Of a stretch of 11,812 bases of DNA, positions 1 to 7,135 are shown piece after piece. The DNA is taken from assembly GCA_012517755.1 (NCBI GenBank), contig JAAYUH010000125.1, positions 1-11,812 on the forward strand, given 5' to 3'. Source of the stretch: a bacterium (GTDB taxonomy: Bacteria; Caldisericota; Caldisericia; B22-G15). How positions within the stretch are numbered: position 1 is the first letter of the stretch; every line of letters starts with the position of its first letter. The translations under genes were made by a program, and so were the position numbers. The notes below the pieces were generated by a model. That model ran no database searches and had not been told where the DNA came from. It saw only the letters and a program-made list of their open reading frames with translations.

Positions 1-1204
1 CTGGTAAATACTTGGTTATCCATGTCTCAATAGATGTTATAGTTGATTTATTCTTGAAAAAACGAATATAATTAATAAACACTCCAGCTAAATTTATAAA
101 GATGAGAATATTGATACCCAAAACAGCAACACGATTTGGTGTCATTCCATAGGAAGTAAGTCTAAACAGAATAGCTGAAAGAGCAACTAAATCGATTATC
201 AATGCAAGCAACACTAATAAAAAATTCATATAATCACTTAGTGTTTTTGAATTAATGGCTTTTCTTTCTGCTATAGTAAATATCACAATAGCTAAAACGC
301 TTATAAGCATCACATTAAAAATAAAAAGGAAGTCTCTATCAGTGAAAGGGCTTTTACGTAATATTATTATAGTAAGCAAGTAAATAATTAGGGTAATCAG
401 AACAAGAGGACTAAATATTTTTGCAATAGATGGAGCAAGATTTCTTGCTATTTGACTTCTAACTCTTGTTAAATATGTTGCTACAATAGGAGAAGCTGCT
501 AAGCCATAAATTGCAATCCAATTTAAGTAAAAATTTTTAATATCTATTTTTATTACAGAAAATAAAGCAATAGTTAAACCTGTCAAAATCAAACCAGTAA
601 TTAAAAGTATAGCAATATAGATTAGAAGTTCTCCATTATATTTTAAATACTCCATCCATTTGGAACTATCTCTAAAATCATCTCCTGTGAATGAAATGCC
701 AACTAATGTCCACAGAAAAAAAGGTAGATGAAGACAAGAAAGTATTAGAGTATCTGAAGGTTTCAAATCAGGTAAAATATTTATATAAATCAAGGAGATA
801 AGAAAGAGGGTAACAACAGATAAGAGTATTTTTTTGTTAACTTTGTTTTTAATAATGAAATAGAAAGAAATCATTGGTAGAAATGTGAAAGCAATATTTC
901 TTGGATAAAAGAAATCTTCTTGTATTGTTCCAAAAAAACCTGGTAATTTTGCTACTGTCCCTGCTAATAATGAGAGGAAAATAACAAGAAAAATATCTCT
1001 TAATTCATTCCTTTTTTTGAAATCTTTCTTTTCAAAAGGAACAAAGTGGAGTCTTTCATTCCAAACTTGTAAAATAATTGATTCAGGATTTGCGCTAAAT
1101 ACCTTGTCAAAGCATATTTTAAACTGATCAGGATCTTGCCTGAACAATCTTTCCAATTCAGTTAGATTATCAATGTTTTCTAATATTAATTTTTCAAAAT
1201 CCAT
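1..1204 (-). CDS. DUF4153-like polytopic membrane protein, partial (C-terminus cut by window edge)
   Basis: An uninterrupted minus-strand frame of 401 codons starts at ATG 1204 and runs off the left edge, so the C-terminus is missing. An AAAGGA Shine-Dalgarno lies about 8 nt upstream. The first ~65 residues are soluble and charged, with a segment reading QVWNERLHF near 46-54. About nine or ten hydrophobic stretches follow, roughly at 71-88, 103-118, 126-143, 151-172, 193-219, 226-244, 262-282, 292-311, 325-347 and 357-380. The segment SYGMTPNRVAVLGINI (351-366) resembles the YGlTpNR motif I associate with DUF4153 membrane proteins, whose function is unknown. It has its own promoter and a leader of about 130 nt, so it is probably a separate unit from the upstream gcv-lip operon. 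The membrane character is clear; the family name is from memory of the motif and needs a profile search. Confidence 0.75.
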   Translation of the reverse strand, partial: MDFEKLILENIDNLTELERLFRQDPDQFKICFDKVFSANPESIILQVWNERLHFVPFEKKDFKKRNELRDIFLVIFLSLLAGTVAKLPGFFGTIQEDFFYPRNIAFTFLPMISFYFIIKNKVNKKILLSVVTLFLISLIYINILPDLKPSDTLILSCLHLPFFLWTLVGISFTGDDFRDSSKWMEYLKYNGELLIYIAILLITGLILTGLTIALFSVIKIDIKNFYLNWIAIYGLAASPIVATYLTRVRSQIARNLAPSIAKIFSPLVLITLIIYLLTIIILRKSPFTDRDFLFIFNVMLISVLAIVIFTIAERKAINSKTLSDYMNFLLVLLALIIDLVALSAILFRLTSYGMTPNRVAVLGINILIFINLAGVFINYIRFFKNKSTITSIETWITKYLP

Positions 1205-1261
1205 CTACAATTCCTTTTGTTCACATATAAAATGCTCAAAATTGTCATATAATTTATTCAT
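1205..1261 (-). other. possible leader peptide (18 codons) directly upstream of the membrane-protein gene
   Basis: ATG at 1261 opens an 18-codon frame encoding MNKLYDNFEHFICEQKEL. It ends in TAG (1207-1205) immediately before, and in frame with, the ATG of the membrane-protein gene. The Shine-Dalgarno AAAGGA of the downstream gene lies inside it. The nearest purine-rich site upstream of its own ATG is about 20 nt away, which is too far for good initiation, so it may not be translated. If it is, terminating ribosomes would be delivered onto the next ATG. It could equally be chance. Confidence 0.25.
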
Positions 1262-1274
1262 AGTTAATCTATAT

Positions 1275-1310
1275 TTGGTTTTCCTTCAGATTGATTGGAT
1301 AGAAAACCAA
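1275..1310 (-). repeat. 9-bp perfect inverted repeat in the leader of the membrane-protein gene
   Basis: TTGGTTTTC (1275-1283) and GAAAACCAA (1302-1310) are exact reverse complements separated by 18 nt. The element lies downstream of the predicted transcription start (about 1337) and upstream of the start codon, so it would form a stem-loop in the mRNA leader. No T-tract follows it on the minus strand, so it is not an intrinsic terminator of that transcript. On the plus strand CTTTTT follows, but there is no plus-strand gene to terminate. It could be an mRNA structure or a protein-binding operator. Confidence 0.45.
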
Positions 1311-1343
1311 CTTTTTAATATTTATATTTTCCATAACTATTTA

Positions 1344-1373
1344 ATTATAATAAATTGTTTGAGAAAAAGTCAA
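1344..1373 (-). promoter_or_regulatory. sigma-A-type promoter for the membrane-protein gene
   Basis: On the minus strand TTGACT (1373-1368) and a perfect TATAAT (1349-1344) are separated by 18 nt. Transcription would start near 1337, giving a leader of roughly 130 nt before ATG 1204. This is the best -35/-10 pair in the gap, which is otherwise very AT-rich. Confidence 0.65.
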
Positions 1374-1494
1374 GAAAATTATAAATTTTTATTACTTATT
1401 TGAAAAAAGAATTATAAAAAATGTAAAAATAGCAAGAATTTATTATTTAGAAGATGACATTTTCTTTTCATAAAATAAAAAGTTTCTTAATATA
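1374..1494. other. AT-rich non-coding gap after the gcv-lip operon
   Basis: This stretch lies between the lipM-like stop codon and the membrane-protein promoter. I see no coding frame and no hairpin plus T-tract that would end the gcv-lip transcript. The operon may end by another mechanism or read into the membrane-protein gene. Confidence 0.5.
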
Positions 1495-2262
1495 TCAATA
1501 AATACCATATAAATTCCAGGAATCTAAAGAGTATTTATTGTTTAAAAGATTATTTGCTTTTATCAACTCCTCTTCTGATAAATCTTTTATTTCAAAATAA
1601 GTATCAAAATATTCTATAAAATTTTTAATTAAAATATCTTCTAACTCTTCAATTTTTAAATCTTTTTTGACCTCTTTTAATGAAATAAATCCTGAATTAT
1701 CGGAGAGTTTAAAAATATTATTTATTATCTCATAATCAATTGTGAAAGGAATTGAACCCTGTTGTAAGATTCCATCCTTTTTTCTTCTCTGTGCAGAACC
1801 AATTATTTTTTTTCCATCAATTGATACTTCATAATAGTTTTGAGTTGAAAAGCAGAAACCATTTGTCTTTCCAGATTTTTTTGTTAATTCTGCACTTATT
1901 CCAAGCTCTTTTAATGAATTAATAAAAATATTAGAAATAATTTTATAGGAATTTATAACATTGAGATTATATATAGAATGTTTTGACGGAATGATAATTG
2001 AATATGTTAATTCATCGTTATGGTAAACTCCTTTTCCACCTGTTGGTCTTCTGACAATTGGTATATTTTTTTCTTTTATAAAATCAATATTTAACTCTTC
2101 AATCTTTTGAAAAATTCCAATAGAGATAGAAGGTCTATCCCATCCAAAGAATCTCAATATTATTGTCTTATTATCATTGTTTAAAAACAGAGATTCATCA
2201 ATAGACATATTTAAATATGGGGGAAATTTTTTTCTCTTAATTATTCTTAATTTAAAATCCAT
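1495..2262 (-). CDS. lipM: LipM-like octanoyltransferase (lipoate protein ligase fold)
   Basis: A 255-residue protein of the biotin/lipoate ligase fold, likely moving octanoate from acyl carrier protein onto the lipoyl lysine of GcvH. The acyl-pocket motif RRPTGGKGVYHNDELTYS (71-88) matches the LipM type. CFSTQNYYEVSIDGKKIIGSAQ (137 onward) contains Cys137, at the position of the catalytic cysteine of LipM, and the conserved lysine in GKK (151-152); LQQGSI (166-171) follows. It lacks the C-terminal accessory domain of E. coli-type LplA, and its length fits LipM. It begins 3 nt after the preceding radical SAM gene, with no clear Shine-Dalgarno, so it is probably coupled. An alternative is a single-domain lipoate/octanoate ligase (sLpl type). 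The cysteine favours a transferase, but sequence alone does not settle it. Confidence 0.75.
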   Translation of the reverse strand: MDFKLRIIKRKKFPPYLNMSIDESLFLNNDNKTIILRFFGWDRPSISIGIFQKIEELNIDFIKEKNIPIVRRPTGGKGVYHNDELTYSIIIPSKHSIYNLNVINSYKIISNIFINSLKELGISAELTKKSGKTNGFCFSTQNYYEVSIDGKKIIGSAQRRKKDGILQQGSIPFTIDYEIINNIFKLSDNSGFISLKEVKKDLKIEELEDILIKNFIEYFDTYFEIKDLSEEELIKANNLLNNKYSLDSWNLYGIY

Positions 2263-2264
2263 AT

Positions 2265-3224
2265 TTAAATAAAAATTTTATCAAGCCCTAAATCAACAAT
2301 CTCTTTTTCTATTTGTTCATATTCAATTTTAAAAGGATAATTATAAATTACTCCAGTTGGTCTTTCGTTATAAAAAGGTCTATTACAATCAGGGCATCCT
2401 CTTGTATTAAAGGGATTTAATTTTATAATTTCATCTAAGTTAAACTTAGGAAAACCAATTAATTCTCCATTGTTTTTAAATTTGAAATCCTTTATATTGT
2501 ATCCTAACTCAATTAATTTAGTACCTATTTGAATTTTTCTATATCTAATAATTTTAGGAGGAGGATTTTTTTCTAAATAACTACCTTTAACTGGAGTAAA
2601 TGCAAATAAACCAACATTTATCATATTTGTTATCAAAAGTTTATAAAGATTCAAAATCTCAAAATCTGTTTCATTTAATCCAACGATTATATGGGTTGAA
2701 ATTCTACCTTCATATGTTTTCCCGGTTTTAAGAATAAAGTTAATTTTCTTAAAAAAATCACCACCTCTTAAAAATTCATAATTTTTTTCAGTAGCAACAT
2801 CAATTGGAATTCCTACTCTATCAACTCCATTTGAAAAAAGTTCTTTAATCAACTTATCATTTTCAGAATTTATTGAAATTGATACCTTGAACCTGTCACC
2901 TATCTCTTTTAAGATTTTTGTGTATATTTCCCTTGAAAATCTATTATTAACAGTTTGAATACATACTCTTTTAATTTTTTCTTTATTTTTTAAGATTTTC
3001 TGAATTACATCCTCAATTTCAAATGATGGCCAGACAACTCTTGATAAATATTTTTCATCTGAATTTGAACTTTTTGCTAATGAACAATATTTACAGTCTC
3101 TTAGACACTTTCCTGGTGTTAATAGATATACTGTAGGATTCGGATAATTTTGATTAAAATTTCTTAAACCAAGAGTAACAGTACTCCCAATTGATACTTT
3201 AATAGTAGAGTACATCACACTCAT
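2265..3224 (-). CDS. lipS2: radical SAM protein, probable lipoyl synthase component LipS2
   Basis: A 319-residue radical SAM protein. The cluster motif PGKCLRDCKYC (38-47) is CxxxCxxC with Cys40, Cys44 and Cys47, which bind the SAM-cleaving [4Fe-4S] cluster. A biotin-synthase-like barrel follows. The C-terminal motif RGCPDCNRPFYNERPTG (275-291), with Cys277 and Cys280, probably helps ligate an auxiliary cluster that donates sulfur. This C-terminus is what I associate with LipS2 of the two-protein lipoyl synthase described in Thermococcus kodakarensis, in which LipS1 and LipS2 together insert sulfur at C6 and C8 of protein-bound octanoate. The neighbouring GcvH and LipM-like protein supply the substrate. 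It overlaps the upstream gene by 26 nt; an internal ATG at 3215 (MYSTIKV) is a possible alternative start, and neither start has a strong Shine-Dalgarno. The assignment of the number 2 rather than 1 is tentative. Confidence 0.75.
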   Translation of the reverse strand: MSVMYSTIKVSIGSTVTLGLRNFNQNYPNPTVYLLTPGKCLRDCKYCSLAKSSNSDEKYLSRVVWPSFEIEDVIQKILKNKEKIKRVCIQTVNNRFSREIYTKILKEIGDRFKVSISINSENDKLIKELFSNGVDRVGIPIDVATEKNYEFLRGGDFFKKINFILKTGKTYEGRISTHIIVGLNETDFEILNLYKLLITNMINVGLFAFTPVKGSYLEKNPPPKIIRYRKIQIGTKLIELGYNIKDFKFKNNGELIGFPKFNLDEIIKLNPFNTRGCPDCNRPFYNERPTGVIYNYPFKIEYEQIEKEIVDLGLDKIFI

Positions 3225-4011
3225 AATAAATTTCTGGATCTTTAATGATGCTTTTAAGTTTATTACCAGGATTTACAAACCCATCAAATCCAGATTCATA
3301 GGCAGCAATTTCAATTTCATCTCTTAAAATACCTTTCGGCCTCATACATCCAAGAACAAAATTTGTTAATCTTAATTTCCTTTTAGAGAATTGAAAAAAT
3401 TTTTTTATCTCTTCTATATCAGGAAGAGTAACATCCTGAAAAGGTGTTCCTTTTGTTGGTACTAAAATAAGAAAAACAACAATGTTTGGCTTTATTTCTG
3501 CAAGTACATCAACAATTTCATATTCTCCTTTTATTTTTCCTCTAAATAGTCCCACAATTATATGAGGAATAGTTTTTATATTTCGCCTTAATAAGAGATA
3601 CTCTTTTTTATAATCTTCTCCATCATAAGGTAAGTGGTAAACCTCTTGAATAGTCTCTTTATCATAAATAAAATCAAAAGATATAACATCAACTATTCCC
3701 TTTATTAAATCAATTTCACTTTTTTTAATGAATCCTGAATGTAAAATAATTTTTTTACCGAAACTTTTAACCTGTTTCAAATAATCTAAGTTTGGTATAA
3801 TATCTAATCCGCCTTTAATATTAAAACCACCTGAAATAAGAACTGAAGAATAATCATTATTCTTTAAAATTTCAAATGCCTTTTCTTTTGTTTTCATCTC
3901 TTTTAGGTATGAACCACTACAATGAAGACAATTTAAAAAACAACTCTCACCTGTTAGAGAAATAGGTAATGTTTTTATTGGATAGAAAAACTTAATTTTT
4001 TCTTCTACCAT
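3199..4011 (-). CDS. lipS1: radical SAM protein, probable lipoyl synthase component LipS1
   Basis: A 270-residue radical SAM protein. GESCFLNCLHCSGSYL (21-36) gives the CxxxCxxC motif Cys24/Cys28/Cys31, and SGGFNIKGG (60-68) fits the GGE-like SAM-binding strand. Outside that motif the only cysteines are Cys222, in LGCMRPKG (220-227), and Cys265 near the C-terminus; they are candidate ligands of an auxiliary cluster. It is not LipA, which has an N-terminal CxxxxCxxxxxC auxiliary motif that is absent here. Pairing with the next radical SAM gene and a LipM-like gene directly after the glycine cleavage genes points to the LipS1/LipS2 route to lipoyl-GcvH. The start ATGGTAG overlaps the gcvPB stop by 7 nt, which indicates translational coupling. 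A different two-protein radical SAM function remains possible, but the context argues against it. Confidence 0.75.
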   Translation of the reverse strand: MVEEKIKFFYPIKTLPISLTGESCFLNCLHCSGSYLKEMKTKEKAFEILKNNDYSSVLISGGFNIKGGLDIIPNLDYLKQVKSFGKKIILHSGFIKKSEIDLIKGIVDVISFDFIYDKETIQEVYHLPYDGEDYKKEYLLLRRNIKTIPHIIVGLFRGKIKGEYEIVDVLAEIKPNIVVFLILVPTKGTPFQDVTLPDIEEIKKFFQFSKRKLRLTNFVLGCMRPKGILRDEIEIAAYESGFDGFVNPGNKLKSIIKDPEIYYECDVLYY

Positions 4012-5423
4012 TTAATCTTTAATTCTTTATTAGCCTTAACCTCATCTGGTCTCTGAATTTTTGTAGAGTTAGGTGCATTTTTAACTATTTCAGGATTATT
4101 TTTTATCTCTTCAGAAATTTTAATCATCGCCTCTATAAAAGAATCAAGAGTTTCTTTATTTTCTGTTTCAGTTGGTTCAATCATCAATGCTTCATCTACT
4201 ATATGAGGAAAATAAATTGTTGGAGGATGAAAACCATAATCCATAATTCTTTTTGAAATATCTAAAGTTTTAACTCCAAACTCTTTATAAATCTTACCAG
4301 ACAAAACACACTCATGCTTTACCAATCTATCAAATTGAGATGGGTAATATTTTTTCAGCTTCTCTTTAATATAGTTCGCATTTAAAACTGCGATTTGTGA
4401 AATCTCTTTTAAACCTTCGAAACCAAGTTCTCTTATATATAAATATGCTTTTAAAATAACTAAAAAGTTCCCAAAAAAACTTAAAACCTTTCCTATAGAT
4501 TTTGAAGGTTTAGAAAAATAAAAAAACTCATCATTATTTTCTATGATTGGATAGGGTAAATAATCCTTTAAAAATTCTTTAACTCCAACAGGCCCACTTC
4601 CTGGTCCTCCTCCGCCATGAGGAGTTGAAAAAGTTTTATGAAGATTAAGATGGACTGCATCAAAACCCATATCTCCTGGTCTTGCAACTCCAATAAATCC
4701 ATTCAAATTTGCACCATCATAATATAATAGTGCACCTTTATTTTTTAGTATCTCTTTTATTTTAAGAATGTCTTTCTCGAAAAATCCAAGTGTATTTGGA
4801 TTCGTTAACATTAAAGCAAAAGTTTTTTCGTCAACAACTTCTTTTAATTTATCAGGATCAACCATGCCTTCTTTTGATTCAATTTCAACAACTTCTAATC
4901 CAAGAATTGATGAAGATGCTGGATTTGTACCATGAGATGAATCTGGTAGAATAACTTTGTTTCTTTTTTCATTTTTGTCATTAAAATATTCCCACATAAC
5001 TCTTAATCCTGTATATTCACCATGAGCACCTGCTGCTGGTTGAAGAGTGAATGCATCCATCCCTGTAATCTCTTTTAAAAATTCTTGCATTTCCCACATA
5101 ATTTTCATTAAACCTTGAGAATTTTCAATTGAAATTAAAGGGTGGAAATATTTAAATTCCTCTTTTTTAGAAATATCTTCATTGATTTTTGGGTTATATT
5201 TCATTGTACAGGAACCAAGAGGATAAAAACCATTATCAACTCCATAATTTTCTTTCGACAAAGAGATAAAATGTCTTATCAATTCAATCTCAGATATATC
5301 TGGAATGTTAACCTTACCCTGTAAAAATTCTTTAGGTAAAGGGTCTGGTTCAAAAAAATCTAAATCATCTTCTATATCAAATTTATTCTTTCCATCTCTT
5401 GATATCTCTTTAATAAGTTTCAT
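4005..5423 (-). CDS. gcvPB: glycine dehydrogenase (decarboxylating) subunit 2, GcvPB
   Basis: The C-terminal half of the split P-protein, which decarboxylates glycine with pyridoxal phosphate (PLP) and passes the aminomethyl group to lipoyl-GcvH. At 472 residues it has normal length for GcvPB. NLHKTFSTPHGGGGPGSGP (260-278) contains the PLP-binding Lys263 and the glycine-rich loop. Other family blocks are YPLGSCTMKYNPK (67-79), QPAAGAHGEYTG (128-139), DSSHGTNPAS (161-170) and YYDGANLNG (234-242). It acts in the cytoplasm as an (alpha-beta)2 complex with GcvPA. ATG 5423 follows the gcvPA stop codon directly, and the Shine-Dalgarno GGAGGG lies in the last gcvPA codons. The split gcvPA/gcvPB arrangement is the usual one in many bacteria and archaea, not a broken gcvP. 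Confidence 0.95.
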   Translation of the reverse strand: MKLIKEISRDGKNKFDIEDDLDFFEPDPLPKEFLQGKVNIPDISEIELIRHFISLSKENYGVDNGFYPLGSCTMKYNPKINEDISKKEEFKYFHPLISIENSQGLMKIMWEMQEFLKEITGMDAFTLQPAAGAHGEYTGLRVMWEYFNDKNEKRNKVILPDSSHGTNPASSSILGLEVVEIESKEGMVDPDKLKEVVDEKTFALMLTNPNTLGFFEKDILKIKEILKNKGALLYYDGANLNGFIGVARPGDMGFDAVHLNLHKTFSTPHGGGGPGSGPVGVKEFLKDYLPYPIIENNDEFFYFSKPSKSIGKVLSFFGNFLVILKAYLYIRELGFEGLKEISQIAVLNANYIKEKLKKYYPSQFDRLVKHECVLSGKIYKEFGVKTLDISKRIMDYGFHPPTIYFPHIVDEALMIEPTETENKETLDSFIEAMIKISEEIKNNPEIVKNAPNSTKIQRPDEVKANKELKIKW

Positions 5424-6752
5424 TTATCCCTCCTTCAAAGCACAAATCAGAAGTTCAATATCATCTCTTGAGTTCATTTCAGTTATAGTGAATAGATATG
5501 AATTCTCCATTCCAAAATATTTTAATGAAATCCCTCCTTCAATACCAACAAGAGATAATTTTTCATTTAATACATTTTGATCAAAAGGTAAATTAACTAC
5601 GATTTCATTGAAAAATGGAGCATTAAAAGTTGTTTTAAAACCTTCATCAATCAATCTTTTTTTAAAATAGTGAGCTTTTTTATAATTTATTTCAGCAATC
5701 TTTTTCAGACCTTTTGGTCCTACAGTTGCTAAATAAACAAGAGTTGCAATTGCATTTAATGAGTTGTTTGTGCATATGTTTGATTTTGCTTTTTCTCTTC
5801 TAATATCCTGCTCTCTTGTTCTAAGTGTCATAACAAAACATCTTTTACCATTTCTATCAACTGTCTCCCCAATTATTCTTCCTGGTACATCTCTAATGTA
5901 TTCTTTTTTTGTTTGAAAAATTCCGAGATATGGGCCTCCATAAGATAAAGGGATTCCAAAAGATTGCGCTTCTCCAGTTAAAACATCAACTCCAAGTTCA
6001 AATGGTGGCCTCAATAATCCAAGAGAAATCATCTCAGTTATTGAAAGGATAAATAGACCATCTTTATCTTTTACTATTTTACTTATTTTTTCAATATCTT
6101 CTATAATTCCGAAATAATTTGGAGATTGGATTACTAAAGAAGAAAAACCTTTTTTGCTTTTTTCTTCTAATGTGTTAAAATCTATTGTTCCATCGTCTTT
6201 AAAATCTATGTAATCAACCTTCAAATCTCTTGGCTTTAGATATGTTTTCAAAACTTCTTGATATTCAGGATTTAAACTATTAGCTATCAATACTCTTTTT
6301 TTATTTTTTATTCTCTCAGCCATAAACACTGCTTCAACCAAACTTGTTGCTCCGTCATACATAGATGCATTTGTTATATCTGCGCCCGTTAAATCAGATA
6401 GTACAGATTGAAATTCAAATAAAGATTGAAGCATGCCTTGTGATAGTTCAGGTTGATAGGGAGTATAAGATGTATAAAATTCTCCTCTATTTAAAACATA
6501 ATTTACTGTTGAAGGAATAAAATGATTATAAGCTCCACCACCTAAAAAAATTCTTTTTGGTAAATTATTGAAAGAGAAAATATTTTCAATTTCACTCTTT
6601 ATACCTAATTCACTTGATGGTTTTGGAAGATTCAATTCATCCTTTATCTTTATCTCATCAGGAATATCTTCAAAAAGTTTATCTAATGAAGATATCCCTA
6701 AATCTTTCATCATTTCTTCAATCTCTTTTTTAGTGTGAGGAATGAACTTCAT
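5424..6752 (-). CDS. gcvPA: glycine dehydrogenase (decarboxylating) subunit 1, GcvPA
   Basis: The N-terminal half of the split P-protein; it pairs with GcvPB for glycine decarboxylation. At 442 residues it is full length. Family blocks are FIPHTKKEIEEMM (3-15), FLGGGAYNHFIPS (69-81), EFYTSYTPYQPELSQGMLQ (91-109), NASMYDGAT (128-136), SYGGPYLGIF (270-279) and LRTREQDIRREKAKSNICTN (310-329). The PLP lysine is in GcvPB, as expected. The start ATG lies 2 nt after the gcvH stop, with a modest AGGAAA site inside the end of gcvH. No frame disruption is seen. Confidence 0.95.
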   Translation of the reverse strand: MKFIPHTKKEIEEMMKDLGISSLDKLFEDIPDEIKIKDELNLPKPSSELGIKSEIENIFSFNNLPKRIFLGGGAYNHFIPSTVNYVLNRGEFYTSYTPYQPELSQGMLQSLFEFQSVLSDLTGADITNASMYDGATSLVEAVFMAERIKNKKRVLIANSLNPEYQEVLKTYLKPRDLKVDYIDFKDDGTIDFNTLEEKSKKGFSSLVIQSPNYFGIIEDIEKISKIVKDKDGLFILSITEMISLGLLRPPFELGVDVLTGEAQSFGIPLSYGGPYLGIFQTKKEYIRDVPGRIIGETVDRNGKRCFVMTLRTREQDIRREKAKSNICTNNSLNAIATLVYLATVGPKGLKKIAEINYKKAHYFKKRLIDEGFKTTFNAPFFNEIVVNLPFDQNVLNEKLSLVGIEGGISLKYFGMENSYLFTITEMNSRDDIELLICALKEG

Positions 6753-6754
6753 AT

Positions 6755-7135
6755 TTATTTCCTATATTCAGAGTATGATTTTGCATCCATTAAATCTTTT
6801 AATTCTCCTTTGTCCTTTATTTTTATTTTGAAAAGCCAGCCTTTTTCATATGGATCTTCATTTATGATAAATGGATTATTAATTGCTTCTTTATTTACTT
6901 CAACAATCTCACCAGAAACTGGTGAATGTATATCTGCTGCTGCTTTGACAGATTCTATTGAAATAACTGTGTCTCCTTTATTTACAACTTTACCAACTTT
7001 TGCTTCTTCAAGATAAACTATATCTCCAAGTTTATCTTGAGCATAATCTGTTATACCAACAATTCCTAAATCATCTTCAACTTTTAACCATTCATCACTT
7101 CTCTGGTAAAGCAAACCTTCAATTACTTTATACAT
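6755..7135 (-). CDS. gcvH: glycine cleavage system H protein (lipoyl carrier)
   Basis: A 126-residue H-protein that carries the aminomethyl intermediate on a lipoyl arm between the P, T and L proteins. ESVKAAADIHSPVSGEI (61-77) contains the lipoylation site Lys64. VGITDYAQDKLGDIVYLE (26-43) and NEDPYEKGWLFKIKI (92-106) are typical family blocks. ATG 7135 directly follows the gcvT stop, and AAAGGAGG at the end of gcvT is a strong Shine-Dalgarno. GcvH is also the usual acceptor of octanoate from LipM, so it is the probable substrate of the three lipoylation genes at the end of this operon. Confidence 0.96.
   Translation of the reverse strand: MYKVIEGLLYQRSDEWLKVEDDLGIVGITDYAQDKLGDIVYLEEAKVGKVVNKGDTVISIESVKAAADIHSPVSGEIVEVNKEAINNPFIINEDPYEKGWLFKIKIKDKGELKDLMDAKSYSEYRK

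Noticed and set aside
1173..1403. Plus-strand open frame of 76 codons
   Set aside because: It overlaps the start of the membrane-protein gene and its promoter, has low-complexity AT-rich composition and no ribosome site, and lies antisense to everything else.
5142..5580. Two plus-strand open frames opposite gcvPB and gcvPA
   Set aside because: They are antisense to strongly conserved GcvP coding sequence and have no protein-like features of their own.
4005..6752. gcvP broken by a frameshift or stop
   Set aside because: The two halves have their own start, Shine-Dalgarno and normal lengths, which is the known two-subunit GcvP form.
6735..7016. Plus-strand open frame opposite gcvH
   Set aside because: It mirrors the gcvH reading frame and has no ribosome site.
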